64,000 nucleotides of DNA, from positions 231,149 to 295,148 of the forward strand of contig NZ_BMGT01000003.1 in the NCBI RefSeq assembly GCF_014640335.1, written 5' to 3'. The DNA comes from Edaphobacter dinghuensis (GTDB lineage Bacteria; Acidobacteriota; Terriglobia; Terriglobales; Acidobacteriaceae). The position numbers were made by a program, and so were the translations under genes. Below, in pieces: positions 27,037 through 35,160 of this stretch. Position 1 is the first letter of the stretch; the number at the start of each line of letters is the position of its first letter. Under the pieces are notes generated by a model. The model saw only the letters and a list, made by a program, of their open reading frames with translations, was not told the DNA's origin and made no database searches.

Positions 27037-28317
27037 CTACTTCTTGCCGAAGACGTCTCCCATCCGCCGAATCTGCGCTCCTACACCACGCAGCTTCTCT
27101 TCCAACCGCTCGTAGCCGCGATCCATGTGATAAACGCGGTCGAGGATCGTCTCTCCGTCCGCTACCAGCGCCGCCAGCACCAGCGACGCCGAAGCTCGCA
27201 GGTCCGAGCACATCACTGCAGCTGACTGCAGAGGAGTCTTGCCCTGCACCGTAGCCGTTCGACCCTGCACGGTGATGTTCGCGCCCATGCGGTTCAGCTC
27301 CTGCACATGCATAAAGCGGTTCTCGAAGATGTTCTCCGTAACAATCGTCGTTCCTTCAGCCTGCGTGGCCAGCGCCATGTACTGCGCCTGCATGTCGGTC
27401 GGAAAGCCCGGATACTCTTCGGTCGAGATGTCCGCCGCCTTCAGATCACCACCGCTGCGGACGCGGATATGGTCCGTGCCCACATCGATGCGAACGCCGC
27501 ACTGCTCCAGCTTGTAGATCAACGCGCTCAGATGTGCAGGCTCGCAGCCATCCACATTAAGATCGCCGCCGGTAATCGCTCCGGCAATTAGAAACGTCCC
27601 GGCCTCGATACGGTCGGGGTTAATGCGGTGCCGCGCTCCGTGCAGCTTCGAGACGCCCTGCACGCGGATCGTGGATGTCCCGGCCCCCTCGATCTTGGCT
27701 CCCATCGCGACCAGCATCGCGGCAAGGTCAGTCACCTCCGGCTCTCTCGCGCAGTTCTCGAAGATCGTCTCGCCCTCGGCAAGCGTGGCTGCCATCAGCA
27801 GGTCTTCCGTTCCTGTGACGGTGATCTTGTCGAAGACGATGCGCGCTCCCTTCAGCCTGTTGGTGCGAGCTTCGAGGTAGCCATGTTCCTGCGTGATGGT
27901 AGCGCCCATCGCTTCCAGCCCTTTGATGTGCAGATCGATAGGCCGTCCGCCAATGGCGCAGCCTCCGGGCATAGCGACACGTGCGATGCCGGTGCGGGCG
28001 ACCAGCGGGCCCAGCACCAGTGAGCTGGCACGCATCGTCTTGACGATCTCGTACTTGGCCACCGGGTCCGACAGCACAGCGCAGCGAATGCGGGTGCGAT
28101 GCTGCGCTCGTCCATAGCCCAGCTCAACCTCGGCTCCCATGCTGGCCAGCAGTTTGCGCTCGGTCTCGATATCGCGCACCTGCGGGATATTTTCAAGGAT
28201 GACCTCATCCTCGGTGAGGATGGCGGCGGCCATGCAGGGAAGGGCGGAGTTCTTCGCTCCGGAGACTTTAATCGTGCCGAGAAGCGGATTTCCGCCGCGT
28301 ACAACAAACTTGTCCAT
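27037..28317 (-). CDS. murA: UDP-N-acetylglucosamine 1-carboxyvinyltransferase
   Basis: The 426-residue enzyme transfers enolpyruvate from PEP to UDP-GlcNAc, the first committed step of peptidoglycan synthesis, and is the target of fosfomycin. It has the EPSP-synthase double fold with repeats beginning GGNPLLGTIKVSGAKNSALP. The catalytic, fosfomycin-sensitive Cys is present in MPGGCAIGGRP (Cys120). The length is normal. Confidence 0.97.
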   Translation of the reverse strand: MDKFVVRGGNPLLGTIKVSGAKNSALPCMAAAILTEDEVILENIPQVRDIETERKLLASMGAEVELGYGRAQHRTRIRCAVLSDPVAKYEIVKTMRASSLVLGPLVARTGIARVAMPGGCAIGGRPIDLHIKGLEAMGATITQEHGYLEARTNRLKGARIVFDKITVTGTEDLLMAATLAEGETIFENCAREPEVTDLAAMLVAMGAKIEGAGTSTIRVQGVSKLHGARHRINPDRIEAGTFLIAGAITGGDLNVDGCEPAHLSALIYKLEQCGVRIDVGTDHIRVRSGGDLKAADISTEEYPGFPTDMQAQYMALATQAEGTTIVTENIFENRFMHVQELNRMGANITVQGRTATVQGKTPLQSAAVMCSDLRASASLVLAALVADGETILDRVYHMDRGYERLEEKLRGVGAQIRRMGDVFGKK

Positions 28318-28539
28318 CCTGCCAGTTTACGGGGCATTCACGTGGAAATAAGTGCCTGTGCTGGTACGCGCACCGGGATAGCTGCGCTGCACCATGAAGA
28401 AGTCGCCGCAAGTGTAATTAAATCAATGCGGCAGCCATCCCCTGAAATGCGGTTCTGCTTATTGCTGCCTTGCGTGAGCGGTGCTATCCTATCGTAGACA
28501 CTAAGAGTGGACTAGAAGAATCAGGAGTTAAAGAAATCT

Positions 28540-28806
28540 GTGCTGGCATCTGCTAAAAAGACAGACATTATTGCAAAGTTCCGTACACACGACTCAGACA
28601 CCGGGAGTCCCGAGGTTCAGATCGCGATTCTGAGTGAGCGCATCGGCGAGTTGACGGAGCATTTCAAGACCCACAAGAAGGACCACGGATCGCGCCGCGG
28701 GCTTCTCATGCTCGTGAGCAAGCGCCGCGGTCTGCTTGATTACCTCAAAAAGTGCGACGCGGACCGCTATCGCGACGTGATCGGTAAGCTGGGAATCCGC
28801 AAGTAG
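28540..28806 (+). CDS. rpsO: Ribosomal protein S15
   Basis: 88 residues, complete, with GTG as start and AGGAG 15 bases upstream. S15 binds 16S rRNA early in 30S assembly. The core signatures [30 protein letters not shown] and [10 protein letters not shown] are exact for the family. As in most bacteria it is followed by pnp, here after an unusually roomy 298-base gap. Confidence 0.97.
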   Translation: MLASAKKTDIIAKFRTHDSDTGSPEVQIAILSERIGELTEHFKTHKKDHGSRRGLLMLVSKRRGLLDYLKKCDADRYRDVIGKLGIRK

Positions 28807-29104
28807 CGCATTGTCTCCGGAGACACCGTTCAATCCTATGGAAGCATGCACGGCCCGTTCTCGTTCGGCTGCAACTTCTCGTGCTAGGTCATTGAAGACC
28901 TTGCCGCTGGAATTGCTGACGATGAGCGGGTCTCGTCGTGCGTCGATGACGGATCGCGCCGGACACTCACCATCAATCGAAGATTGTATTCAGTGCAGCT
29001 TCCAGGCGGCCCGATAGTCGTCGCCGTGGAGCTGCCTTTTCGCGCCCGCAAGAGGATGACGCGATTTAACAAGTTTCCAAATAGACAAAAAATGAGAGGG
29101 CAAC
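28807..29104. other. rpsO-pnp intergenic leader
   Basis: 298 bases with no convincing gene. In E. coli the rpsO-pnp leader folds into an RNase III-cleaved stem that PNPase uses for autocontrol; the G/C-rich stretches here (around 28990-29060) could pair, but I could not verify a long stem by eye. A G-rich AGAGGGCAAC precedes the pnp ATG. Confidence 0.4.
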
Positions 29105-31504
29105 ATGAAGCAGGACGTTACAGTTGAGCTTGCCGGCGGCAAGCAAATTAAATTTGAGACAGGGCGCATGGCCAAGCAGGCCTCCGGCGCCGCGCTTACC
29201 ACCAGCGGAGACAACGTAATTCTGGCGACTGCCGTGGCTTCGCCCGACCCCAAGGAAGGCATCGACTTCTTCCCCCTCACGGTCGAGTACCGCGAGTTCG
29301 CCTATGCCGGCGGCCGCATCCCCGGCGGCTTCATCAAGCGCGAAGGCCGTCCCAGCGAGAAGGAGATCCTGACCAGCCGTCAGATCGACCGTCCTATCCG
29401 CCCGCTCTTCCCCGAAGCCTTCCGCAACGAGACCCAGGTGGTCGCGTTCGTCTACTCCGCCGACAAGGAAAATGATCCTGACGTGCTCGGCATCAACGGC
29501 GCAAGCTGCGCCCTGGCCCTCAGCGATATTCCCTTCCACGGCCCGGTAGGCGCAGTTCGCATCGGCCTGGTCGACGATCAGTTCATCGTCAACCCCACCT
29601 ATGCCGAGCGCGCGAACAGCAAGCTGAACATCATGGTCGTCGGCACCAAGGACGGCATCGTGATGATCGAGTCCGGTGCGAAGGAAGTTGCCGAAAACCG
29701 CGTCGTCGACGCCATCGAGTTCGCGCATGAACAGATCAAGAAGATCTGTGCTGCGATCGAGGACCTCGTCAGCCGCGCAGGCAAGGCCAAGCGTCTCGTC
29801 ACCGCGGTCGAGAATGATCAGGAGTATCTGAACGCCCTGACCGCCAAGATCGGCGACAAGCTGAAGGATGCGCTCGACACGAAGAAGCACCCCAAGTTCG
29901 AGAGCTACGCTCTGGTCAAGGAGATTAAGGACGAGCTCAAGCGCGACCTTCCCGAAGGTGATGCCGCCGCCGCGAAGAAGCTCAGCAAATACTACGAGCT
30001 GTTGCGCGAGATTATCTTCCGCGAGCAGGTTCTCAAGGAGCGCATCCGTCCCGATCACCGCGCCTTCGACGAGATTCGCCACGTCACGGTCGAGGTCGGC
30101 GTTCTTCCCCGCGTTCACGGCTCCGCGTTGTTTACTCGCGGAGAGACGCAGGCCCTTGTAAGCGCGACCCTCGGTACGACCGATGATGCACAGCGCCTCG
30201 AGAGCTACGAAGGCGAGCAGAAGCGCCGCTTCATGCTGCACTATAACTTCCCGCCGTTCTCGGTCGGCGAAGTTGGCCGCATGTCCGGCGTAGGCCGTCG
30301 CGAGATCGGCCACGGCGCTCTCGCGTCGCGAGCCATCGAGGCTGTTCTTCCCGCCGAGGACGAGTCGCCCTACACGCTGCGTGTCGTCTCCGACATTCTG
30401 GAGTCGAACGGTTCTTCTTCGATGGCAACGGTCTGCGGCGCATCGCTTGCGCTGATGCAGGCCGGGATTGCCATCAAGGGATCGGTTGCCGGTGTCGCCA
30501 TGGGCCTCGTCAAGGAAGGCGAGAACTACGCCATCCTCACCGACATCGCCGGTGCTGAAGATCACTACGGCGATATGGACTTCAAGGTCGCCGGTACGCG
30601 CAACGGCATCACCGCGCTGCAGATGGACATCAAGATCATGGGCATCACGCCGCAGATCATGCGCGAGGCGCTGGAGCAGGCACGTCGCGGTCGTCTCTCG
30701 CTGCTCGACACGATGGATGCTGTCATCGCCGGAGCCAATGAAGAGAAGTCGAAGTTTGCTCCCCGTATTCACACCCTCCAGATTCCGACCGACAAGATCC
30801 GCGATCTCATCGGACCTGGCGGCAAGGTCATCCGCGGCATCGTCGATGCCACCGGCGTCAAGATCGATGTGGACGACAGCGGTCGCGTCAACGTTGCTTC
30901 AAGCGACGCCGAAGGACTGGATCGCGCCATCCAGATGATCAGCGACATCACCGCGGTGCCTGAGGTTGGCAAAACCTATCTCGGTAAGGTCGTTCGTCTG
31001 GCAGAGTTCGGCGCATTCGTCGAGATCTTCCCTGGCACCGACGGTTTGCTCCACGTCTCGGAGATCGCAGAGCATCGCGTCAAAGAGGTCAAGGACGAGC
31101 TTCGCGAAGGCGATCAGATTCTGGTCAAGGTGCTTGCCATCGAAGGCAATCGCATCAAGCTCTCCCGCAAGGCGGTCCTGCGCGAGCAGCGCGCCAAGCT
31201 GGGACTTCCTGATCCCGCACAGGTCGGCAGCGATGGCGCACCGGCGCATCCTCGCCCGAACGCCTCCGAAGGCAACGTCGCCGAGGCAGAAGACGGTGAC
31301 GACTTCGAGGACGATGACGAGTCGGATTCGGACGAGCCGAACTTCAACCGCGCCGATGGAGCTGCTCCGGCACCCGTCGGCGAGGGTTCAGGCGCTCCTG
31401 CCGGTGGACAGCGTCGTCCCGGCGGTCGTCGTCGTCGCGGCGGACGTCGTGGTGGACCGGGCGGCGGCGGTGCTCCTCGTTCCGGTGGTAATGGCAATCA
31501 GTAA
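29105..31504 (+). CDS. pnp: Polyribonucleotide nucleotidyltransferase with Arg/Gly-rich tail
   Basis: 799 residues. PNPase degrades RNA 3' to 5' with phosphate. Domain order: two RNase PH domains (about 10-230 and 310-540) joined by an all-alpha linker, a KH domain (about 555-620, ending VDDSGRVNVASSD) and an S1 domain (about 625-700, GKVVRLAEFGAFVEIFPG). The catalytic-core motifs FPPFSVGEVGRMSG and DIAGAEDHYGDMDFKVAG are present. After S1 there is an acidic patch (DDFEDDDESDSDE) and then a tail of about 40 residues that is almost pure Arg/Gly/Pro. That tail is not found in E. coli PNPase and should bind RNA or another degradosome component (inference). Confidence 0.96.
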   Translation: MKQDVTVELAGGKQIKFETGRMAKQASGAALTTSGDNVILATAVASPDPKEGIDFFPLTVEYREFAYAGGRIPGGFIKREGRPSEKEILTSRQIDRPIRPLFPEAFRNETQVVAFVYSADKENDPDVLGINGASCALALSDIPFHGPVGAVRIGLVDDQFIVNPTYAERANSKLNIMVVGTKDGIVMIESGAKEVAENRVVDAIEFAHEQIKKICAAIEDLVSRAGKAKRLVTAVENDQEYLNALTAKIGDKLKDALDTKKHPKFESYALVKEIKDELKRDLPEGDAAAAKKLSKYYELLREIIFREQVLKERIRPDHRAFDEIRHVTVEVGVLPRVHGSALFTRGETQALVSATLGTTDDAQRLESYEGEQKRRFMLHYNFPPFSVGEVGRMSGVGRREIGHGALASRAIEAVLPAEDESPYTLRVVSDILESNGSSSMATVCGASLALMQAGIAIKGSVAGVAMGLVKEGENYAILTDIAGAEDHYGDMDFKVAGTRNGITALQMDIKIMGITPQIMREALEQARRGRLSLLDTMDAVIAGANEEKSKFAPRIHTLQIPTDKIRDLIGPGGKVIRGIVDATGVKIDVDDSGRVNVASSDAEGLDRAIQMISDITAVPEVGKTYLGKVVRLAEFGAFVEIFPGTDGLLHVSEIAEHRVKEVKDELREGDQILVKVLAIEGNRIKLSRKAVLREQRAKLGLPDPAQVGSDGAPAHPRPNASEGNVAEAEDGDDFEDDDESDSDEPNFNRADGAAPAPVGEGSGAPAGGQRRPGGRRRRGGRRGGPGGGGAPRSGGNGNQ

Positions 31505-31522
31505 TCGTTATGGATTGAATAG

Positions 31523-31552
31523 AAGGGCCGCGCAGAGTGCGCGGCCCTTTTG
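31523..31552 (+). terminator. Intrinsic terminator of pnp
   Basis: An 11-base G/C stem (AAGGGCCGCGC / GCGCGGCCCTT) with a 5-base loop, followed by TTGCTTTT; 18 bases after the pnp stop codon. Confidence 0.88.
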
Positions 31553-31655
31553 CTTTTCCAAAGAGTTGCACCTGTAACTCGCCGCATCGCAATCTATCCA
31601 TACGGCCAGGCCGTTGAAGGATACAGAGCTGCACATAAGCTCCGGGAGATGATTC

Positions 31656-32567
31656 ATGACAACAGCGCAGCCGCAGCAGATGCGATGGACGACATGGGCC
31701 GCATTTTTTGCGCTGTGCCTTCTCTCGGCGAGCTCATGGCTGCTGCCCGAAGGCGGTGCCGACGAGTCTTCCATCGCGCAGCAGGGCTTCTTCTACGGAA
31801 TCATTGGCTTGCTGGCATGCGCGTTCTCTTATCGGAGCATATGGGCCCGCGTGAGTCGCGGCGATCTGCTCTGGCTCAAAGCGGCTGCAATGAGCATCCT
31901 GCTTCTCGGCGTACCTGTAGTAGCAGTGGAGTGGACCCGCGATGGAATATCGGACATTAATTGCGCGGCACTCTTTGCTCTGGTGCCGTTTGTGATCGTG
32001 GTCGTCGCCATAGGCCGTGAGCTTGAGCCCGGTGTCCGGCGATTCTTTGTCCCTGCACTGATCAGCTTCGGCGGAGTCTTACTTCTGCTCCCCTTCAACT
32101 TTCCGACTTCGCCACGCGGACAGATCGTATTCGCCGTCCTTCTTGTGGTGGTTGCGTTGGTTGGCTTTGGCAGTGAACGAATCTACAGCCTGCTTCGCGA
32201 GCTTGGAACATTGGAATCTTTAGCGATCGTGTTTCTGGCGAACGCCGTGTTCCTGATGGCTTGCGGGTTAACGGGGTTATCCACTGTTTCCAGTAGGAGC
32301 GTAGCGTCATATCTGCTCTCAATCCGCTCGCTTTACAGCCTCGTCGAGCTGCTTCTGCTGGTATGGCTGCTGCGCGCGATGTCTCCGGTGCGGCTTGCAA
32401 CGCGCTATCTGCTCGTCCCACTCCTCTCCGTGTTGGAGGGCATCGCGTTTTTGCGTCCCCCACTAACGCTGCGGATGGGCGCTGGCCTGGTTCTGCTGGT
32501 GGCCGGAGCGACGTATCTCCTGCTTTCAAGGGGTGGGGACTCTGATGCGGTACTCTCCATACGATAG
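31656..32567 (+). CDS. Polytopic membrane protein, about ten TM helices
   Basis: 303 residues with GGGAGATGATTC before the ATG. Ten hydrophobic segments are seen (from TWAAFFALCLLSASSWLLP to LVLLVAGATYLLLS), with only short loops. The shape resembles DMT/EamA-type transporters (10 TM), but I see no signature motif, so the family is uncertain. The C-terminus is cytoplasmic and short. It is followed after 34 bases by a small soluble protein gene. Confidence 0.7.
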   Translation: MTTAQPQQMRWTTWAAFFALCLLSASSWLLPEGGADESSIAQQGFFYGIIGLLACAFSYRSIWARVSRGDLLWLKAAAMSILLLGVPVVAVEWTRDGISDINCAALFALVPFVIVVVAIGRELEPGVRRFFVPALISFGGVLLLLPFNFPTSPRGQIVFAVLLVVVALVGFGSERIYSLLRELGTLESLAIVFLANAVFLMACGLTGLSTVSSRSVASYLLSIRSLYSLVELLLLVWLLRAMSPVRLATRYLLVPLLSVLEGIAFLRPPLTLRMGAGLVLLVAGATYLLLSRGGDSDAVLSIR

Positions 32568-32601
32568 ATTTTCCGCGTGGCGGAGCGGTACACTGCCTTG
32601 A

Positions 32602-33012
32602 ATGGCAGCTTCTATGTACATCGTCGTCGAGGGCGAGGACCCCGGCTTTGATACCTTCGTCAATGGCCGTTCGCTCGCTCGTCATGAGGACGCTCTTGAA
32701 AAGCTCGCGCTCAATCTGGGGGTGCGTCCGCTGATTGAGTTCTTTTCGGCGGATGAGAACTCGATGGCTCTTCTTATTGAAGAGGGTGCAGGCGACCAGG
32801 AGTTGTTGCGAAAGCTTCCGCCGCCGCAGTGGTATACCCCCGCCGACGGCCTGAAGACGGTGCAGGCACTTTTGCAGGCCCTGCGCGACGACCCCCAGCA
32901 ACTCGGCACCGAAGGGAAACAGGTGCTCTCCGAGCTGCGGGAGTACGCCGAGGTTCTCGAAAAGGCCCGTGACCGGGAGATGCGCTGGCATCTGGCGGTG
33001 AGCTGGCGCTGA
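32602..33012 (+). CDS. Conserved hypothetical cytoplasmic protein
   Basis: 136 residues (ATG at 32602, or 32614 for 132 residues). It begins YIVVEGEDPGFDTFVNGRSLAR, has an acidic middle (FFSADENSMALLIEEGAGDQ), the PPPQWYTPADGLKTVQALL motif and a C-terminal coiled helix of about 30 residues rich in Glu/Arg. No TM or signal segment. The style (a two-domain alpha/beta protein with WYTPADGL) suggests a conserved family, but I do not recognise the function. Confidence 0.7.
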   Translation: MAASMYIVVEGEDPGFDTFVNGRSLARHEDALEKLALNLGVRPLIEFFSADENSMALLIEEGAGDQELLRKLPPPQWYTPADGLKTVQALLQALRDDPQQLGTEGKQVLSELREYAEVLEKARDREMRWHLAVSWR

Positions 33013-33035
33013 CCTCTACCCCCCCTCCTGTACTT

Positions 33036-33122
33036 AAGTCCTAAAGTCTTCCAAAAAGATCACTTAAGTCCAAACGGAGTCTATCTGAAGTCCAGACTTA
33101 ATTAGGACTTAGGGATGGACTT
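33036..33122. repeat. Cluster of five AAGTCC/GGACTT elements
   Basis: AAGTCC occurs at 33036, 33066 and 33088 and its complement GGACTT at 33105 and 33117, all within 87 bases. The first two sit in the longer identical word ACTTAAGTCC, and further partial copies (AAAGTCTT, GAGTTAAGT) lie around them. The cluster lies in a gap between convergent genes, just before a terminator. It resembles a multi-site operator or a structured 3' region rather than coding sequence. Confidence 0.55.
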
Positions 33123-33135
33123 GGTTCAAATGAAA

Positions 33136-33157
33136 AAGCCCGGCGAGTGCCGGGCTT
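33136..33157 (+). terminator. Intrinsic terminator between convergent genes
   Basis: AAGCCCGGC and GCCGGGCTT form a 9-base stem with loop GAGT, followed by CTCCTTTTG on the plus strand and preceded by AAAAA, which gives U residues on the minus transcript as well. It can serve both convergent units. Confidence 0.78.
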
Positions 33158-33241
33158 CTCCTTTTGTCTTCTGAGTTAAGTATATCGGGGGTGTCAATAG
33201 GGTCGATCAAGATGACGTTTCTTGCATCGCCTGAAATAGCT

Positions 33242-34027
33242 CTAGTGGCGGGTCTCGGTTGAGGCGGCGGTGGCGGCCAGGTCGCCCTGACCCAGCTTGC
33301 GGTGGAAGAGGTTGAAGACCAGACCGTAGAAGCTGTAGGCCAGTTCGGGATCGTAGCGGGGGCCTTCGTCGCGCATGAAGGCGTGGGCTCCGTTGACCTC
33401 GTGCCAGCTCAGACGGGTGCCAAGCTCGTTGAGCCGGGCGAGGACTTTGAGGCGGCCTTCGAGGGGGATGTGGGGGTCCTGACGTCCCCAGATCATGAGG
33501 AGTTCGCCCTTGATGTGCGCCGCACGCTGAAGGGAGTCGTCGTTCGTTCCTTTGCCGAGACCGCCTTTATGGATGTCGGTGGCGTAGAAGCAGGCGGTAG
33601 CGAGAACGTCGGCATTCATGGCGGCGCGAAAGGCGAGGTGTCCGCCGATGCAGATGCCGAGGGCACCGATGTGTCCGGTGCAGTCGGAGCGGGACTTGAG
33701 ATGGTCGATGACGGCGCGGGCATCGTCGTCGTAGCTCTGAACGGTCTTGGTGGTCTTGAGCGCGTTGCCGCGGTCGGAGCCGGCCTGATCGTAGGCAAAG
33801 ACGGTGCCTGCGGGCTCGAACTCGTGATAGATCTCGGGCATGGCGACGACGTAGCCTTGTCCGGCGAGGAGGCAGGCGGTGCGGTGGATGGGCGCGGTGA
33901 TCTGGAAGATCTCGGAGTAGAAGACGATGCCGGGGTAGCGTCCGGGTGCGGCGGGGCGGACGATGTGGGTGCGCATGGGGCCGTTGGGCGTGGACAGGTC
34001 TACGTGTTCGTCGCTGATGATGATCAT
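33242..34027 (-). CDS. Dienelactone hydrolase family protein
   Basis: 261 residues from the ATG at 34027 (AGAGGAAAAC upstream); the open frame continues to 34243 but without sensible sequence. The fold is alpha/beta-hydrolase with the DLH layout: nucleophile in GICIGGH (a Cys at the nucleophile position, as in true dienelactone hydrolase), Asp in WGRQDPHIP and His in NGAHAFM. Dienelactone hydrolases open the lactone in chloroaromatic breakdown, but most relatives have broader or unknown substrates. Cytoplasmic. No aromatic pathway genes are near. Confidence 0.88.
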   Translation of the reverse strand: MIIISDEHVDLSTPNGPMRTHIVRPAAPGRYPGIVFYSEIFQITAPIHRTACLLAGQGYVVAMPEIYHEFEPAGTVFAYDQAGSDRGNALKTTKTVQSYDDDARAVIDHLKSRSDCTGHIGALGICIGGHLAFRAAMNADVLATACFYATDIHKGGLGKGTNDDSLQRAAHIKGELLMIWGRQDPHIPLEGRLKVLARLNELGTRLSWHEVNGAHAFMRDEGPRYDPELAYSFYGLVFNLFHRKLGQGDLAATAASTETRH

Positions 34028-34125
34028 GTTTTCCTCTGGTTGTCGGTGACAGATGCTGTTGCTCGCCTGTCTCTCTAGAATAGCGCCTGCCTGATGGAAG
34101 GGGCGTAGCATGGAAGGAGAGTCGG

Positions 34126-35007
34126 TTGGAGGGTGCTTTGATCGGGTTTCGGCGGTTCGGCGTATTGGCGTTGGCGGGGCTTGGGTTGTTGGCAACGTCG
34201 ATGTATGGGCAGCAGATCGGCGCGGACAAGCCGATGGGCACAATGGGCGCGATGGCGCAGCAGACGCCGGACTACCTGAAGGGCGCGGGACTGGTGGAAC
34301 GGTTGAATCAGTCGCTGCCTTTGTCGGCTGCCTTTGTCGACGATGCAGGCAAGCAGGTAACGCTGGGGCAGTACTTCCATTACCGTCCGATTGCTCTGGC
34401 GCTGGTCTACTTCAAATGCGGGATGCTGTGTCCGCAGGTGCTGCACGGCATGGCTGCGGGATTGAAGGGAACAGGGCTGACAGCGGGAAAAGATTACGAC
34501 GTTGTGGTGGCGAGCATCGATCCGATGGATACGCCTGCTGATGCGGCAGAGGCGAAGAAGACATTTCTTGCCGGAATCGGGCAGCCGAATGCTGGGGACA
34601 GCGTTCATTTTCTAACTGGGCAGCAGCCTTCGATTACGGCGCTCGCCGAGGCCACGGGGTTTCATTATGTGCGCGTGCCGGGGCCGGATGGAAAGATGGA
34701 CCAGTTCGCTCACTCGAGCGTGATCATGTTTGCCACGCCCGAGGGCAAGATGTCTGAGTATCTGGCGGGGATTGATTATCCGACGAGAGACGTGCGGCTG
34801 GCGCTGGTGAATGCGTCGCACCTGAAGATTGCCACGGCGAAGGATTTATTTCTGTTGTACTGCTGCAACTACGTCCCGTCGTCGGGCAAGTACACCGTGG
34901 CGGTGTTGCGGATACTGGGATTGGCGGCGATGTTGACGCTGCTGGGAATTGGGCTTGGCTTCTATTTTCTTAGCAAAAAGAAACCAGCCTCAGGAGCTCC
35001 CGCTTAG
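34126..35007 (+). CDS. SCO1/SenC copper-chaperone family protein with C-terminal anchor
   Basis: 293 residues from a TTG start with AAGGAG seven bases upstream. A signal peptide (about 8-28) is followed by a thioredoxin-like SCO domain with the copper-binding CGMLC motif (Cys98, Cys102) and the distant His196 in FAHSS. A C-terminal TM helix (about 263-284, LGLAAMLTLLGIGLGFYFL) anchors it in the membrane, with a Lys-rich end. SCO proteins load copper into the CuA centre of cytochrome c oxidase. No oxidase genes are in this window; those are expected elsewhere. Confidence 0.9.
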   Translation: MEGALIGFRRFGVLALAGLGLLATSMYGQQIGADKPMGTMGAMAQQTPDYLKGAGLVERLNQSLPLSAAFVDDAGKQVTLGQYFHYRPIALALVYFKCGMLCPQVLHGMAAGLKGTGLTAGKDYDVVVASIDPMDTPADAAEAKKTFLAGIGQPNAGDSVHFLTGQQPSITALAEATGFHYVRVPGPDGKMDQFAHSSVIMFATPEGKMSEYLAGIDYPTRDVRLALVNASHLKIATAKDLFLLYCCNYVPSSGKYTVAVLRILGLAAMLTLLGIGLGFYFLSKKKPASGAPA

Positions 35008-35106
35008 AGTGCAGCGAGCATGATCTATTGTGCAGGACGAGCCTCGATAGGGTCTTGTCTGTAGAAGAAAATCCGAGCGTAGCGTGGAGACGGTTTTAAA
35101 AGAATT

Positions 35107-35149
35107 GCGGCCAACTCTTATGTCTTTGCAGGACATAAGAGTTGGCCGC
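35107..35149. terminator. Long-stem terminator between SCO1 and GH51 genes
   Basis: A perfect 18-base inverted repeat (GCGGCCAACTCTTATGTC and its complement) with a 7-base loop. On the minus strand it is followed by AATTCTTTTAAAA, so it mainly ends the GH51 transcript whose stop lies 12 bases before it. Confidence 0.8.
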
Positions 35150-35160
35150 GTGGGTCCGAC

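Noticed and set aside
25508..27115. A 535-codon plus-strand ORF over the LacI regulator and SMR gene
   Set aside because: The opposite strand carries two clear protein families; this translation is His/Arg/Gln-rich and crosses gene boundaries.
29066..30772. A 568-codon minus-strand ORF over pnp
   Set aside because: Shadow of the highly biased pnp codons; no domain features.
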